DNA of 64,000 bases from Numida meleagris (lineage: Eukaryota; Chordata; Aves; Galliformes; Numididae), in the NCBI RefSeq assembly GCF_002078875.1, contig NC_034415.1, forward strand, positions 25,941,413-26,005,412, read 5' to 3'. A program made the position numbers and the translations under genes. Shown here piece after piece: positions 1 to 12,600 of this stretch; positions within the stretch are counted from its first letter, which is position 1; each line of letters opens with the position of its first letter. The notes below the pieces were generated by a model that did not search any database, was not told where the DNA came from, and saw only the letters and a list, made by a program, of their open reading frames with translations.

Positions 1-479
1 AATTTGTTTAAGGCAGCAGAGCTGCAAAACATCAAATCAAATCAAAAGGTGGAAGAATCAGGCCAGAATATTTGGCCACGACTTTCTCCCTTTTCAATTT
101 CAGAATTAATTTTGGATCCCCTGATTCTTAATGCAAACATTCTAATAGGAAGAAATTAAAAGCAACTTTCATTCATCAGCTCCTGTTCTCAAATTTTGAT
201 ATCGTTCCACATAAGTCTTCATAATTCAAGACTTGATTTTCAAATACCTGACATAATTTTGCTTTCTAATGAGTTTATATCCCTATATTTTTGTTCCCAT
301 GCCTATAATCTGAAAATGATTTGGCTCTTCTCTCCCCTCCTCCCCCCCCCCCCGGGTTTAAAAGCAGCAATCCTCATTAATAACTCATCAGAAATGTCTC
401 AGGATCAGTGCTGTAATTAGTGTCTGCGTCCATCCGAGCCATCTGTGGGAAATAAGCTTGGTGTTTCTTTCTTGTGCAG
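1..479 (+). other. C8A intron (3' part), no gene seen
   Basis: This is the last part of the C8A intron preceding the first exon in the window. It contains a 12-nt C run at 342-353 and the pyrimidine-rich acceptor ending at 479. Nothing else is recognised. Confidence 0.7.
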
Positions 480-624
480 CACCGGCACCGGAGGCTGCTG
501 CAGCCAGCAATGTTCAGGGGGCAGCGCTGCACAGGGCCCCTCTGGGATGAGCAAGGCTGCAGCGCTGGGGAGAGCTGTGCCAGAGCTCCCAGCTGCGGGA
601 ATGACTTCCAGTGCAAGGAGAGCG
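480..624 (+). CDS. C8A: C8A exon: TSP1 second half and start of LDLa
   Basis: The acceptor is a pyrimidine-rich tract ending in gtgcag and the donor is gtgagt. Entry is phase 0 and exit phase 1 (145 nt). The translation begins [12 protein letters not shown] and ends [11 protein letters not shown], matching the end of the human C8A thrombospondin repeat (RHRSLLQP) and the first LDLa cysteines. Confidence 0.93.
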
Positions 625-3600
625 GTGAGTGAATTGGGCTCAAACCCCAGCCAATGGTTTTGGGTGGGCAGGGAAGAAATCCATCCATGTTACTTTTCCG
701 TTTGGGTAGAAAAAGTTCATTTTTTAGTGTCTCTTTATAGGCATCTTCTGCTCCAACACCTGTGCTGGATGCTCACATCCCCTCTGTGGGCACCAATACT
801 CTGCCAGCACACTGCTTTCACCCCTGGAGACACAGTTCAATCCTGAACCCTCCTGGCAGTTGCTGGGGTGAATTGTTTATTCTTAGCCATCCCCAGCCAT
901 GAGGACTGGGATACGATAGGGCTGTTCTCTGTAAGTTTGACTGGTCCTGACAGAGCTTTGTTTTTACACAAATGGCTCAAACTACCACCTTGAGCGTTTA
1001 ATGAAAACCCTACTGACATTCAGAAACAGAACTGTTAAGGTTGTAAAAGACCTCTAAGATCATCTAGTCCAACCACCTACCTACTACCAGTATTGCCCAC
1101 TAACCTTATCTCTCAGAGCCAAATCCCCATTGTTCTTAAACACCTCCAGGGACAAATGACACCACCACCACCCTGGGCAGCCTGTGCCAGTGCCTGATCA
1201 CTCTTTCAGATAAGTTTTTCCTTATACCCAACCTGAACCTCCCTGGCACAATTTACGGCCATTCCCTCTCATCCTATCAAATACACAGCAGCTCTCAGCT
1301 AAAGCAGGTTGACATTGCTCCATCCATAGCACCAGTTCCCTCCACAACTGTCACACCAAGGCTTTCTCCTCATTTCCCAAAACAAAAGCTCTTTCAAGAT
1401 GCAGTTCCTGCAAACATTCATTCTTGAGCTATAGCAATACACTCCTAATGGAAGAGTGCCGTGTTTACCACACAGCACGCTGAACTATACGTGCCAAACA
1501 GCACAATAAATGCAAAAAGGTTTCCTGAAGGTGGAAAAACAATTGCCTCTCTATGTGCCCTCCAGGTCGCTGTATTAAACAGCATCTTGTGTGCAACGGC
1601 AATACGGACTGCAGAGATGGGTCTGATGAGAATGACTGTGAAGACGAAGATATTGAACGTCTCTGTGAAAACCTGTTCCCCATCCCAGGGTCTGAAAAAG
1701 CAGCACGAGGGTGAGTAATTAATAGCTGCCACTCCAGCAATCAAAACCGTGTTGTATTCATGTTGCCCTTCCTTAGTAAGAGCAGTGCTTCATGAACTGA
1801 TACCGTGCTATGCAAAACCCAAAGGAGAGTGCCTGTCCCACACAACCATGGGTCACAGTATGGAAGGCTGGAAGGTTCAGCCCAGCCTTTCGTTCCAGTT
1901 CTTTTCAGGTTTACTTTCTGAGCTTCGTGTCTCTCAGCCACTCTGTACTTAGTTACATTTGGAGAACATGAACTACAGTATGACAACGTTGTCACCCATT
2001 GGGTAATTCTCCTACCTGTTTGATCCAACACTCTCTGAAGTCAATGAGAAAAGTGCTCAGAGCATCGGTGCATCCATCAAAAGTTCTTCGTGACCTATGT
2101 TAATTTGCACTGAGCACTGCATTTAATACTGCTCTGATTTGTTTCCTCTGCAGAATACACACACAAAAGCAACAGCACTTACTATCCTGTTCTTACGGAT
2201 GATTCCCTGTTGTGAGGAGCAACGCTGCTGTCTAGTTTGAATAATGCTTTCAATTTGAGCCATTGAAATCCCACCTGTTACTTAATATTCCCTGTAATTC
2301 TGAGGACAGCACTGTGATGGCTGGGGATTGGGAAGAGGGAGGTGTAAGGAAATAATAAGCAATTATCTTAGCAAAGCATGACACAGAGCCCAGGGAGGGT
2401 GCTAACTCCGCTGAAAAAAAAAAAAAAAAAAAAAAGGACCACTCCTAAAGGAAGAAGATTAACTTAAGATAGGCAACAGTTACAGCAAAGCCAGGAAACA
2501 CTCTGAGATGCACCAGGCCACGAAAGATTCACTGGGACTGGAGGATCCCAATACTCCACAACTGTACTCACAGGAATGGACTGTATAACTTAACTGACTT
2601 CTATCTCTAGCATCTGAGTCCAAACTAATATCTTGGAATAAAATGGCTGTTTGCCTCCAGCTAGCTTTGGGAAGAAAACAGCACAGAGAGAGCAGACTCA
2701 GCCCTCAGGTGATGGTTGCTGCCTAAGTTCCAAGTCGGACATGAGGATGGATTACATACGGCATTGTAGCATCATGAGGACAGAAATAGTGACAGCATCT
2801 GCTGGAGAAAGAAAACGGGAGTTAAAGATAACTTTCTGAATGCTATTTCTTTCAAAGATACAACATCCTAACGCAGGAGGAGAAAAGGTACATATACGAT
2901 CCTAAATTTCTGGGAGGCCATTGTGAATCTGTCTACAACGGGGAGTGGCGGGCACTGAGGTACGACGCCGCGTGTGAGCGCCTGTACTACGGAGACGACG
3001 AGAAGTATTTCCGCAAGCCTTACAACTTCCATGTATACCAGTTCCTCGTAAGTACTCAGGTGGCCAAATTTGGCAATATTTCCTCAGCTAAAAGGATACA
3101 AGGATACTATGCACTAATGCGCAGAGAGACAATTCACTACCTGTTGTCTTTCAAACTACCTTCCTCCTGCTGTCCCCAGGACAACAGGCAACTGGTGATA
3201 GAAGAGCAGTTTTATGGCACATCAAGGCACTAACATGCTTTGTCATCCAGGCATCCCCACTTTTTATTCTACTCTAGTCAAAGCCAAGATAATTTTTTTC
3301 CCCTCTAAATTCTGAATTCTGCTACTGATGTCCTGTAGAGCTTGCAGAAGCCCCTTGCCTCTCCAGGGATGAAGTTGACCACACATAAAAAGGGAACAAT
3401 GCTAGCAATTCAATCCTTGGAAGTATTTAAGTCCTTGGAATGGCTAAAAGGGACACAAGTCTGAATTCCAACTGCAATATTACAGCCACCAGCTCAGAGA
3501 GACCCACCTTACTGGCAATGTTTCTTTTCCCATCCCCTCCTTATCTGCAAGTCCCACATCTATGCTGTCTTCAGAGTCACTGGGGACTAGGAAGACAATC

Positions 3601-6600
3601 ACAACCATTGGAGATGCCTTTTTTAAGTTTTGGTCATTTATCCAGCTTTTTATAGAGATAGCAAGTGGCACAGCCTGAGCTCAGCAGGGCTGCTGAATTC
3701 CACACTCCAGCAAAGCAGAGCTGTCATGGGAAAGGTCACTTCTCTGAAACATAGGCAGAACAATGTTTATTTTCTAACGCTGCCCTCATAAGTGGTTGGA
3801 TCACCACTGCTGAAATTTTTTCCTAAGTAAATTCATCCTGAAGCAGGCTGGAATGAAAGAAAAATCACTCAAAATAGTCAGAATTTGGTAGAGCTGCAAG
3901 GATATGGCAGGAGGGTTTTATAATGGGAAGTGTCAAGCTGGCTTGATAGGCACCATTGCCAGTTCTGTCTGTTAAGGCATTGCTTTTGGTGGTTAAACAC
4001 AAGCCATCTCCCAGCCTGGGGACGGATGAAGCAAGACGTGTGGCTTTATCTGCATTTCCCACGTATTTCCAAATGAAATGGTACGTGGCTGCATTCTTTA
4101 TTCTGCACACATTGATAAGTCAGTGTTGACACCATCAGGAGCATCACTGGATTCAATGGAGGTATGATCAACTCCTTAAAGAAATAGGGAAAGATTAAAA
4201 AGAAGGGAGAAGCCTGAGAAATTAACATGTGCTCCTTTCACATTAGGCTCATGCTGATTCTGGATTCTCTTCTGAGTTTTATGATGATTCAAAAGATCTG
4301 CTCGATGCCCTCAAAAGTAGCAAATCCGAGGGAAGGGGTTTTACCATTGGAATTGAGCCTACAAAAACAGATGTCAAACTGAACCTTGGCTTCACTTTAT
4401 CACGTGGCAAAGGATCCCTGAAGAATTTCACAGAATATACTGCAAAGGTAAAAAATAAAAATACAAATCAGCAAGGCATACACTCCAGTCATCTCTGCAT
4501 TGCATGCTCTGGTTGTAACTTCTGTCTGTTTATTCTTTTTTTTTTTTTTTAAAAAAAACACATAGCAATTGTACCTTAATTTGTTTATGTAATTGCAAAC
4601 ATATGATCGTTAGTAATCCTGTTTGTTGTTCTTATTACATTTTAGAAAACAGGGAGGGAGAATAAAATTGAATTACCAAGTACCACAACATGTCATCTCA
4701 CCTCATCCTGTTTCATGGCTATGTTAAGTACATATATAAAAAAAAATACAAAAGATGACAATGAGAGAGGAGAAAATATCAAGATGTTGATCAAAACAGT
4801 AGTCCTTGGGGAATGATCTCCATTAGAAAATATATCTTGTTCTAATTAATACAAGCCGTCTTATGATAGGAAAATACGCTATTTTTGAGGAGAGGTTCAA
4901 ATAACGTGATGAAGAAAAGAGCTTCCAATAATAAGGCTTATTTCTCACGAGCTTTTCTCATCATGGACTAGCTGTGACACTTTCTTCCCCCATCTAATAA
5001 CATGAATGCTAGTATTTCCCACATATACTGCACCTTATCTCCTCTTCTTTCTTGGCTGCTGATAGCAAACTATAAAGAATAATTATTTTGATAGCGTTCT
5101 GAGTTGAAAAGCCCTTAATCTGCTTGAAATTGGCACCACTAGAGCATTTACTGTGCACTTGTCTAGATTCACTGGCAACCGAACAATGATCTGTTATTGG
5201 AGGAATCATTTGAGGGGCTGTTTCTGTTGCACAGGCATCTTCTCTGAGGCAATGATCTGTTTGGAAGAGGAGCCGTGGATACGTTGTTAGACCCAGGAAA
5301 CCCTCCCCTGCCAGCCAGGGTATCCTCCTGTAGCCTCATCAAGGTTGTCAAAATACAAAAGGGAATTAAAAAAAAAATATTTAAAATTAGCAGAAATAGA
5401 GGACAAAGTCGAATCTTCTGGAGCTCAGTTCTGACTATATTTGCACATCAGTAACCCCCAAAGCATCCAAACCACTACGCTGCCCTCCACCTCACACAGC
5501 CACACAAGAGACACTGAAAAAAAAAATTACTACTGATTTCATTTAAACTTGGGCTGCTTTCAAGCTTGTAACACGTACTGACAGTCAGATTCAGGCTTTT
5601 CTCCGCAAACTGGAGAACTAGAAGTCACCTTCTCTCCCCTTAACCCCTCCATGAATACTGATTGTCAGCTCCTCTTCTCTCTACTTGCAGAATGTTGGAT
5701 TCATTAGAATCGTGACCAAGGTGCAGACAGCCCGTTTCAAGATGAGAAGGAACAACATTGTTTTGGATGAAGACATGCTCATCTCCCTGCTGGACCTTCC
5801 AGATACCTACAACTATGGCATGTACGCCAAGTTCATCAATGACTATGGCACCCATTTCATGACATCTGGCACTATGGGAGGCGATCTTGAGTACATCCTC
5901 GTTGTTAACAAAGAGGAAATGAGACGACAAGGTTAGAATTACACAAGCACTTCTCTGCTTGCAACCTTCTGCTCTAAACCAGGCATTTACCAACCTGGAG
6001 ACCACGGAGCAGGTCCAGTTCACCATCTGGTGGCTCCCCATAACCATCAGCTCCCTGGGTCCTGGGTGGGTGGATACTCATCAGCAGCCAATTTGGAAAA
6101 GAGAGGCTATTTCCCATCATAAGATAGACACATGTCCAACAAAAATCATATTATATAAATCAATTATAGCACTACAGTACCTAATCAAAAACATAAGATG
6201 CAGAATAACAGTAACACAGTACTGTAGTACACTAAACAGCCAACTTTTGCAAAGGCATCAATTGTGCAATAGATCCAATTTTACCTAAATGTCATTACAC
6301 TGCTCTGCTGAGGGTACCTATGCCTGTTAACTTCAGGCTGGACACTAAGGTCAAAATAAATCGTGACCTTGGACAGCAAGTGGAAACTGCTGAAATTACA
6401 TCAGTTTCCATGGGTCTGCTCTCCAGTCTGAATTGGTTTCGTACTATCAGCACTAGAGTAACTACATACTCCATAGTGAGCATTAACCACGCAATTTCTT
6501 ACAAAAAGTTACCCATTTAGAGAACTTCCACTAAATTCCTCAACTGGCAATGATTGGAAACACGATGCCTCTTCAAATCATTCATTCACTGAAGAATGAG

Positions 6601-9600
6601 TGATGTAGAAGCAAACACAATCCTGGCAAGCAAGTATTCAGGAAGCAGACCGCCAAATTCAGAGGAAGAATTAATCAAGCGCGTGTGGATGGAGGCTGTT
6701 ATTTTACTTGATCTTGTGCTTATTATGTATCTGAGGAGTATATTTATTGCTACACGATGCCCTCTTTTAGGAAAGAAGGATGCTGAAGTTCAGCAAGAGA
6801 CAAGAATGTGCCCCAGTAGAGATGTAATTTTCATTCTAATGTGGCACATTTGTGTAATTTTCATCTAACTCAGATTCTGCTAGAAAGGACACATTTATCA
6901 AGTCAACAGTGCTCAGTGTCACATGAAGCAGATCCAGAAGGACCACCTGCAGTGGCTGATAAGCCACCGTGCAAAGCCATGTGGAAAAAACTGCCATTCT
7001 ATTGGTGATCACCGCCATGCTTGCTTCAAGGCTGTATTTGCAAGAGGATTAGTCACCTCTCCTGAGGGATGGTCAGGATCAGGGTATAAGCTCTCAAATC
7101 TTGAAAACTAGGGCTTCCAAAAATGAGTTTGAAGCTGAGTTCCTGCAGGGCTGAACAGCACAACTCCTGCTTTAGATCCACCCATGGGTCCTGAGAATCC
7201 CACTAGCCCAGGAAGCTACACATTAATTGCTTTGGAAGAGGAAATGCTCCTTTTGTTTTCATAGACTAGTGACTAAGGCAGTCATGTCCAGGAAATAAAA
7301 TCCCTCAGCTGAGATCTGTTTAAATGAGAGATACCTGGTGGTGACTGAGCCAACTAAACATAGGTATGAGCTAGATTTCGAGCACCTGATAAACCTGAAT
7401 TTTGATAATAAAGTCACCTTCTGAGTCAAGACACTCATGAACAGGTCACAGCCAACCCGTGCAAAGCTTAGGACTGCAGTTTTGCAGCCAGACTCATCAC
7501 TAGCTTTCAGACTGCAAGGGCTTCCTTCTATGAACATGGCCATGAGTAAAATAAATATGTATGTCAGAATGAGGTCCCCTGTTGTTCTGCCATCAATATT
7601 TTTCATTACTTTTTAAAAAACAGATTGTTATGACTCTATTATTTAGCTGAAAATAGTGTAATGTGTTCCCACGTTACAAGAACATTTATGGGAGAAACAT
7701 TATGCGCAGAGTAAATTAGAAAGAGTCTTCATATTCTGATTAATTCAAAACACAGCAGTAAATCTTGAGCACATTCAACTATTGCAAATTACATAACATA
7801 AAAAACTATCAGGGCTCCTCCCTCAAGTGCCAATATTTTCTATGACCACTCTTTTGCAATGATAACCACTTTGCATTTATCAAGACCTGATCTTGCTGCA
7901 ACCAATAGCAAATTGTATCGACAGACCCTTGCTGAACATAATTACTCAACAGGAACCACAGCAAATCAATTAACCAGGGCATTCCTCGAGTTTAATTTTA
8001 CGGCCCTCCAACACTAAGATGAGCAATCACTCATGGTGCTTTGGGTGAGTGAACTTTACCCACTACATTTACAACTGTTGAATGCTTTACAGCAAGTAAC
8101 TGAATTTTGATCTTCCTCAAGGGCTCCATTTTGCAAGGAGGTGTAATTCCCCATGAAGTCTTCAGTGTGCCTCACTTCCTGTCACTTTAGGCACAGGACT
8201 TGAAGTCCCCTTCCTAGGGCACTGAGCACCCACACCCTGCACAGCTCCAGCCCACCTCCCCAGCAGGGCATATGGGGCAGAACAAGAACACAGCAATTTT
8301 TACTAGAGTTTTAAAGACAAGCAACACTTCTTGCTTTCTGGTACAGGGCAAGCTCAGTGCTCTGGGTCAGGCTCAGCTGGAGCCTCAATCATTAAACCAC
8401 TAAGCCACAATGCACAAATCCTGCCAAGAAGAGCAGGATGTCTGACAAAAAAGAGCATCATGAAAATTACCTATTGCTTGCAATACCCATATTTATTGAA
8501 ATGAAAGGATTTCTTAACTATTCCAAAAGACAGCCTTACATTTGCAGGAGGCTGATGCATACACACACAACTATGCCGTATGAAATATGCACATTGCTTA
8601 CCTTAGTGAAACCAGCTCATTAGTTTGCTTCTCCCCTCCGCAGTCACTTCATGGGTCTCCAGTTACATATTTGGGTGATGTATGCGGCAGCACTGGTAGC
8701 AGCAGCATGCAAGAAGGCTTTTGTATCTTTCAGCAAACAGAGCTCTAGCAAGTGGCTGCTGAAGGTGCTGCTTATACACTGCATTGATCAGACCCTCAGT
8801 TTGGGAAAATTAGCAACAACCTATAGATTTCAGCTGCTGTTCCCAGCTTTACTCTATTTATGAGTTAGTCTGCGGGAGAAAAAAAAAAGCACAAAAAGCC
8901 CTACAAACAAAAACCACAATATCTTTTCCATTTTAAATAAATAGGCCAAAGAAGGAAATACATGCTTAAAGCCTTGTGTTAAGGTATTCTATTTGTTTTA
9001 ATAAGAAGGAAACCAGTTAATGGTAAGGAAGTTTTCCTACTCACCTATTATGGCCCAATATACCCCAATAAACATTTGGCTTTGCCACTGTGAGGCTGAA
9101 GGCTGTTCTCTGTCTGAAATAAGTCTGTGAGTAACAGGCTGTGCAATTAGCTGACTATTTTCCTCCTTGACAGGAAATACATAAGCAGGAAAATGAAAAT
9201 CTTCCACTCAGTACTAATTGCTGCATTTACTGTTTGCCTTGTTGCTTCACAGACATCAGCTATGAAGAAGTAACCGCCTGTTTTGGCTTCTCACTGGACA
9301 TTTCAGTCTCAAAGCCTATGCTGCATTGGGAAGCATCTGTGTCACACTCTGAGTGTGCAAGGAAAGAGCTCCTGAATTCTGGTATGGTGATGGGGTAGTT
9401 GTCTGCTAAGATACAGCCCATGGTTCCTTTTTCACTGGGCCTGTGGGTTAAGGTAGGGTTACACAAGGTGTAGAGGGTGCACCGTTGCCATCCCCAGATA
9501 CATCCCCTGACCCTTGGCTCACACCCAAAGTGGGACAAAAGCATATTTGTGGAGTGGGTGCCTCTTGATAGAAACTGAAGTAGTAGCATCTGGACAGAAA

Positions 9601-12600
9601 CGTAAGTAGGGTGACTGGATGACTGGAGAGCTCCAGTCCTTTCAGCCGACCCAGAATGGGCATGGGTGAACCAGAGAGACATAAAAATCAGATCCAATCC
9701 ACCCTGCCAAATGCTCCCTTGGAAGTGCCCTGTGGCTCCTGTCCCTCTGGAGATGTCCCATGTGTCACTGGTCTGGACCAAACATGCAGGAGACCTGGTT
9801 GCAACCTATGGGGCCAACACCAGTCCAAAGAGGGCAACAATGGTGTCCATTAAAAGTCAAAGCTGATCATAGCAAGTAGAAAGCCCCAGTGATAGACAAG
9901 GAAATCTCCTGCATCCATGCTAAGCAGACATAAAGGCCGGAGATGTGCAGCATCTTTAGGTCTTACCAGCTTAGGGCATTTGCCAGGCTTAACTTGTCAC
10001 CAACCACCCTTAAACAATGCAGAGGGTTCACCCTGTCAGTGGAGGAGGAAATGAAGCAGCATTGGTACCACTTACTGGGAGTCTCTCTCATGATTGAACT
10101 CACCTCAGTGGGGCAGTTCCTGGTGTAGATGTGGTAACTAAATATATGCGTGTTAGCTGACTTCTCAGGTGCTGGGAGCAACAATCCAGTGGTGGAAGAT
10201 ATCATTGTCCGGATTAAAGGTGGAGATACCTCTTACAGTGAAAGGCCCTTAAGGAGTTGGGATAGCAACATGTATCGGCGCTGGGGAAGGTCATTAAAAT
10301 ATAATCCAGCTATTATTGATTTTGAGGTAAGGCTTTCTGCACTTGAAGAAACTCTGCCACTATAACGAATGAAAGTGTAGCCGAGCAGATCATTTCGTAT
10401 TTTTATTGTGATCCCATCACAGAACAAGATTAAATGTAATGGGCCACTGATCTAGTAACCTCTTATTCATTTCACAATGGGGAGTACATCTCCCACTGGC
10501 AGCATCAGCAGGGAGGCAGACAAGGAGCTTAACGCTGGATTAGTGCTGAGTTAAGTTTGTGATGTGTCCCCAAACAGCTTCCCAACGAGCGGCTCTCCAT
10601 GGTTGCATCCATCCCTATTATTCTCCCTAATGCTCCTGGTCTCCTGTATAAGCAGGATATTCATGGGGAAGCAGCTACCCCTCTGGTGAACGCTTTGCAT
10701 TCTGCCTGTTTCAGAGCCACAGTGGTTCTATCCAACCTCTGCATGCTGCGGTGGGTATTGCTATGGGCGCTTCCAGGAGTTAGAGCAGGGAAACTCACTT
10801 TCTCAGAGGGGTTCTATCTCTTCCCCATGCTCTGCAAAGAGGGTTCACGGCCCTAAAAATCAGCAAAGTTCTCCTCCTCCCATTTTATTGGATGCCCTGT
10901 AAAATGGAAAGATCACCGAAGCATCCTACAGGGTTTCATGGTGTGAAGGAAAGACCTCGGTCACAGCATGGACTCACTGCCATAGCTGTCCTTGCTGTCA
11001 CTAGAAGGCAGGACAGTAGGAGGGCAAAAACACTAAAAGAGAGAGAGGCAGATGGAACAGGGAGTTAGTTATCTGTGTTATTGTCAGGGAAGTGGGAATC
11101 TGTAAATCCTTCTGGGCAGTGCCCTGGTAGCAGAAAGGCCAGCTAAAGAACAAGTGCTTTCAATCACAGCTGAATGCATGCTTCAGGTTATTCACCTTTC
11201 TTCACAAATTCCCATCAATTCTGGGCAGAACTTATTGCAATTTTCCAGTAAAACATATGCTGACCTCTCTGCTGGCTGCTTTCAGAACTCAGCCGCTGTT
11301 GTGCAACCAGCAGTGGTTCATGCTGCTGATAAGTGCCTACGTCCACTGCAACAGCTCTTATCTGTAGCTTGTGCTCATTTGTTAAACAAGTTCATACAAA
11401 TTTGACTAAGAGCTCTTCCCAAAGCCTTTCTGATCCTCCTCACCCCACGTGCCTTGTGCAATGAGATGATGCCCAGGACTTTCCTGGACTGGTGCCCACC
11501 AATTCCCAGCCAGATGCATGCTGGACATACAGATATGTGTCCTCGCATCAGCCCTAAGCTTGTTGCTCTAAAGTTGCTTTTCTTTCGGGTGAAACTGGAA
11601 AGGCTGAGATTTTTCAGGGAACCATTTTCTAAACACAGCTGAATGCCTAACACATCCCAAAGTGCTACTCAGCGCATTTCAAAAAGCAGAGCACTGCCAC
11701 CAGTGTATGAGCCTGCTGTCCTTTGGCTATTCCCATCAATTCTATAGAGTAGGTTCAAAGCAGAAGGTGGGTTACAATTACAATTGTCCACATCAGGCTA
11801 TTTTGCTGAATGGTACACAAGAACTGCTTTTTGCTACTAGAAATACTAAAGATTGCTATATATTTAAAGCTGTAGATGGCTTAGCATTATTTCACAGTAC
11901 CAAAGAGCAAGATGTAGGCAGATAAAATTCTCCACGCCGTGCATTTACTGGATCACCCGTGATCTGATCACCGCTTGTGACAGGTCAGTGTTTAGTTTTG
12001 ATGATACCCGCTGTCTGAAGCTCTCACCTAAATGTTTTGGTTCAAAAAAGCAAAAGGCGTGCAAGAACCTGACAGCATGGCAGCAGTAAGAAATAAATCA
12101 AACAATGGGTGTTCTGATTTATCATTTGGATCCACACTGAAAAACCAAAGCATGTCTAGAGAAGCCATTCCCACACAGACCTCTAAGATGGGAAGAGTTT
12201 TGGACCAGTGGTTTCTCACTGGGGCCTATCAGTAGTGGTAACATTTGCATCACGTCCATGCAGCTGTCAATGAAGACAAATGAGGTTTTCCTCAGCCTTG
12301 CCTTTACCCAGCAATCTCCCTGCTCTCTGCAGCACCTGAGTCTGTGCCCAGCTGAAATCTCCAACCTGCATTCTTTATCTCCACCCCGTGCAGCTGCAAC
12401 CCATCCACGAAATCCTCCGCAGAAGCGACACTGGCAACATGGAAACCAAACGGCAGCACCTGAAGCGGGCGTTGGATGAGTACCTGCTGGAGTTCAATGC
12501 CTGCCGCTGTGGGCCGTGCCAGAACAATGCCGAGCCCATCCTGGTGGGAGATGAGTGCTATTGTCAGTGCCGGTCTGGATACAGCGGCCCTGCCTGCGAG

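Noticed and set aside
5640..6047. Open frame of 135 codons on the minus strand
   Set aside because: Antisense shadow of the strongly conserved C8A MACPF exon at 5691-5931.
9260..9781. Open frame of 173 codons on the minus strand
   Set aside because: Partly antisense to a C8A exon, with the rest intronic; no domain seen.
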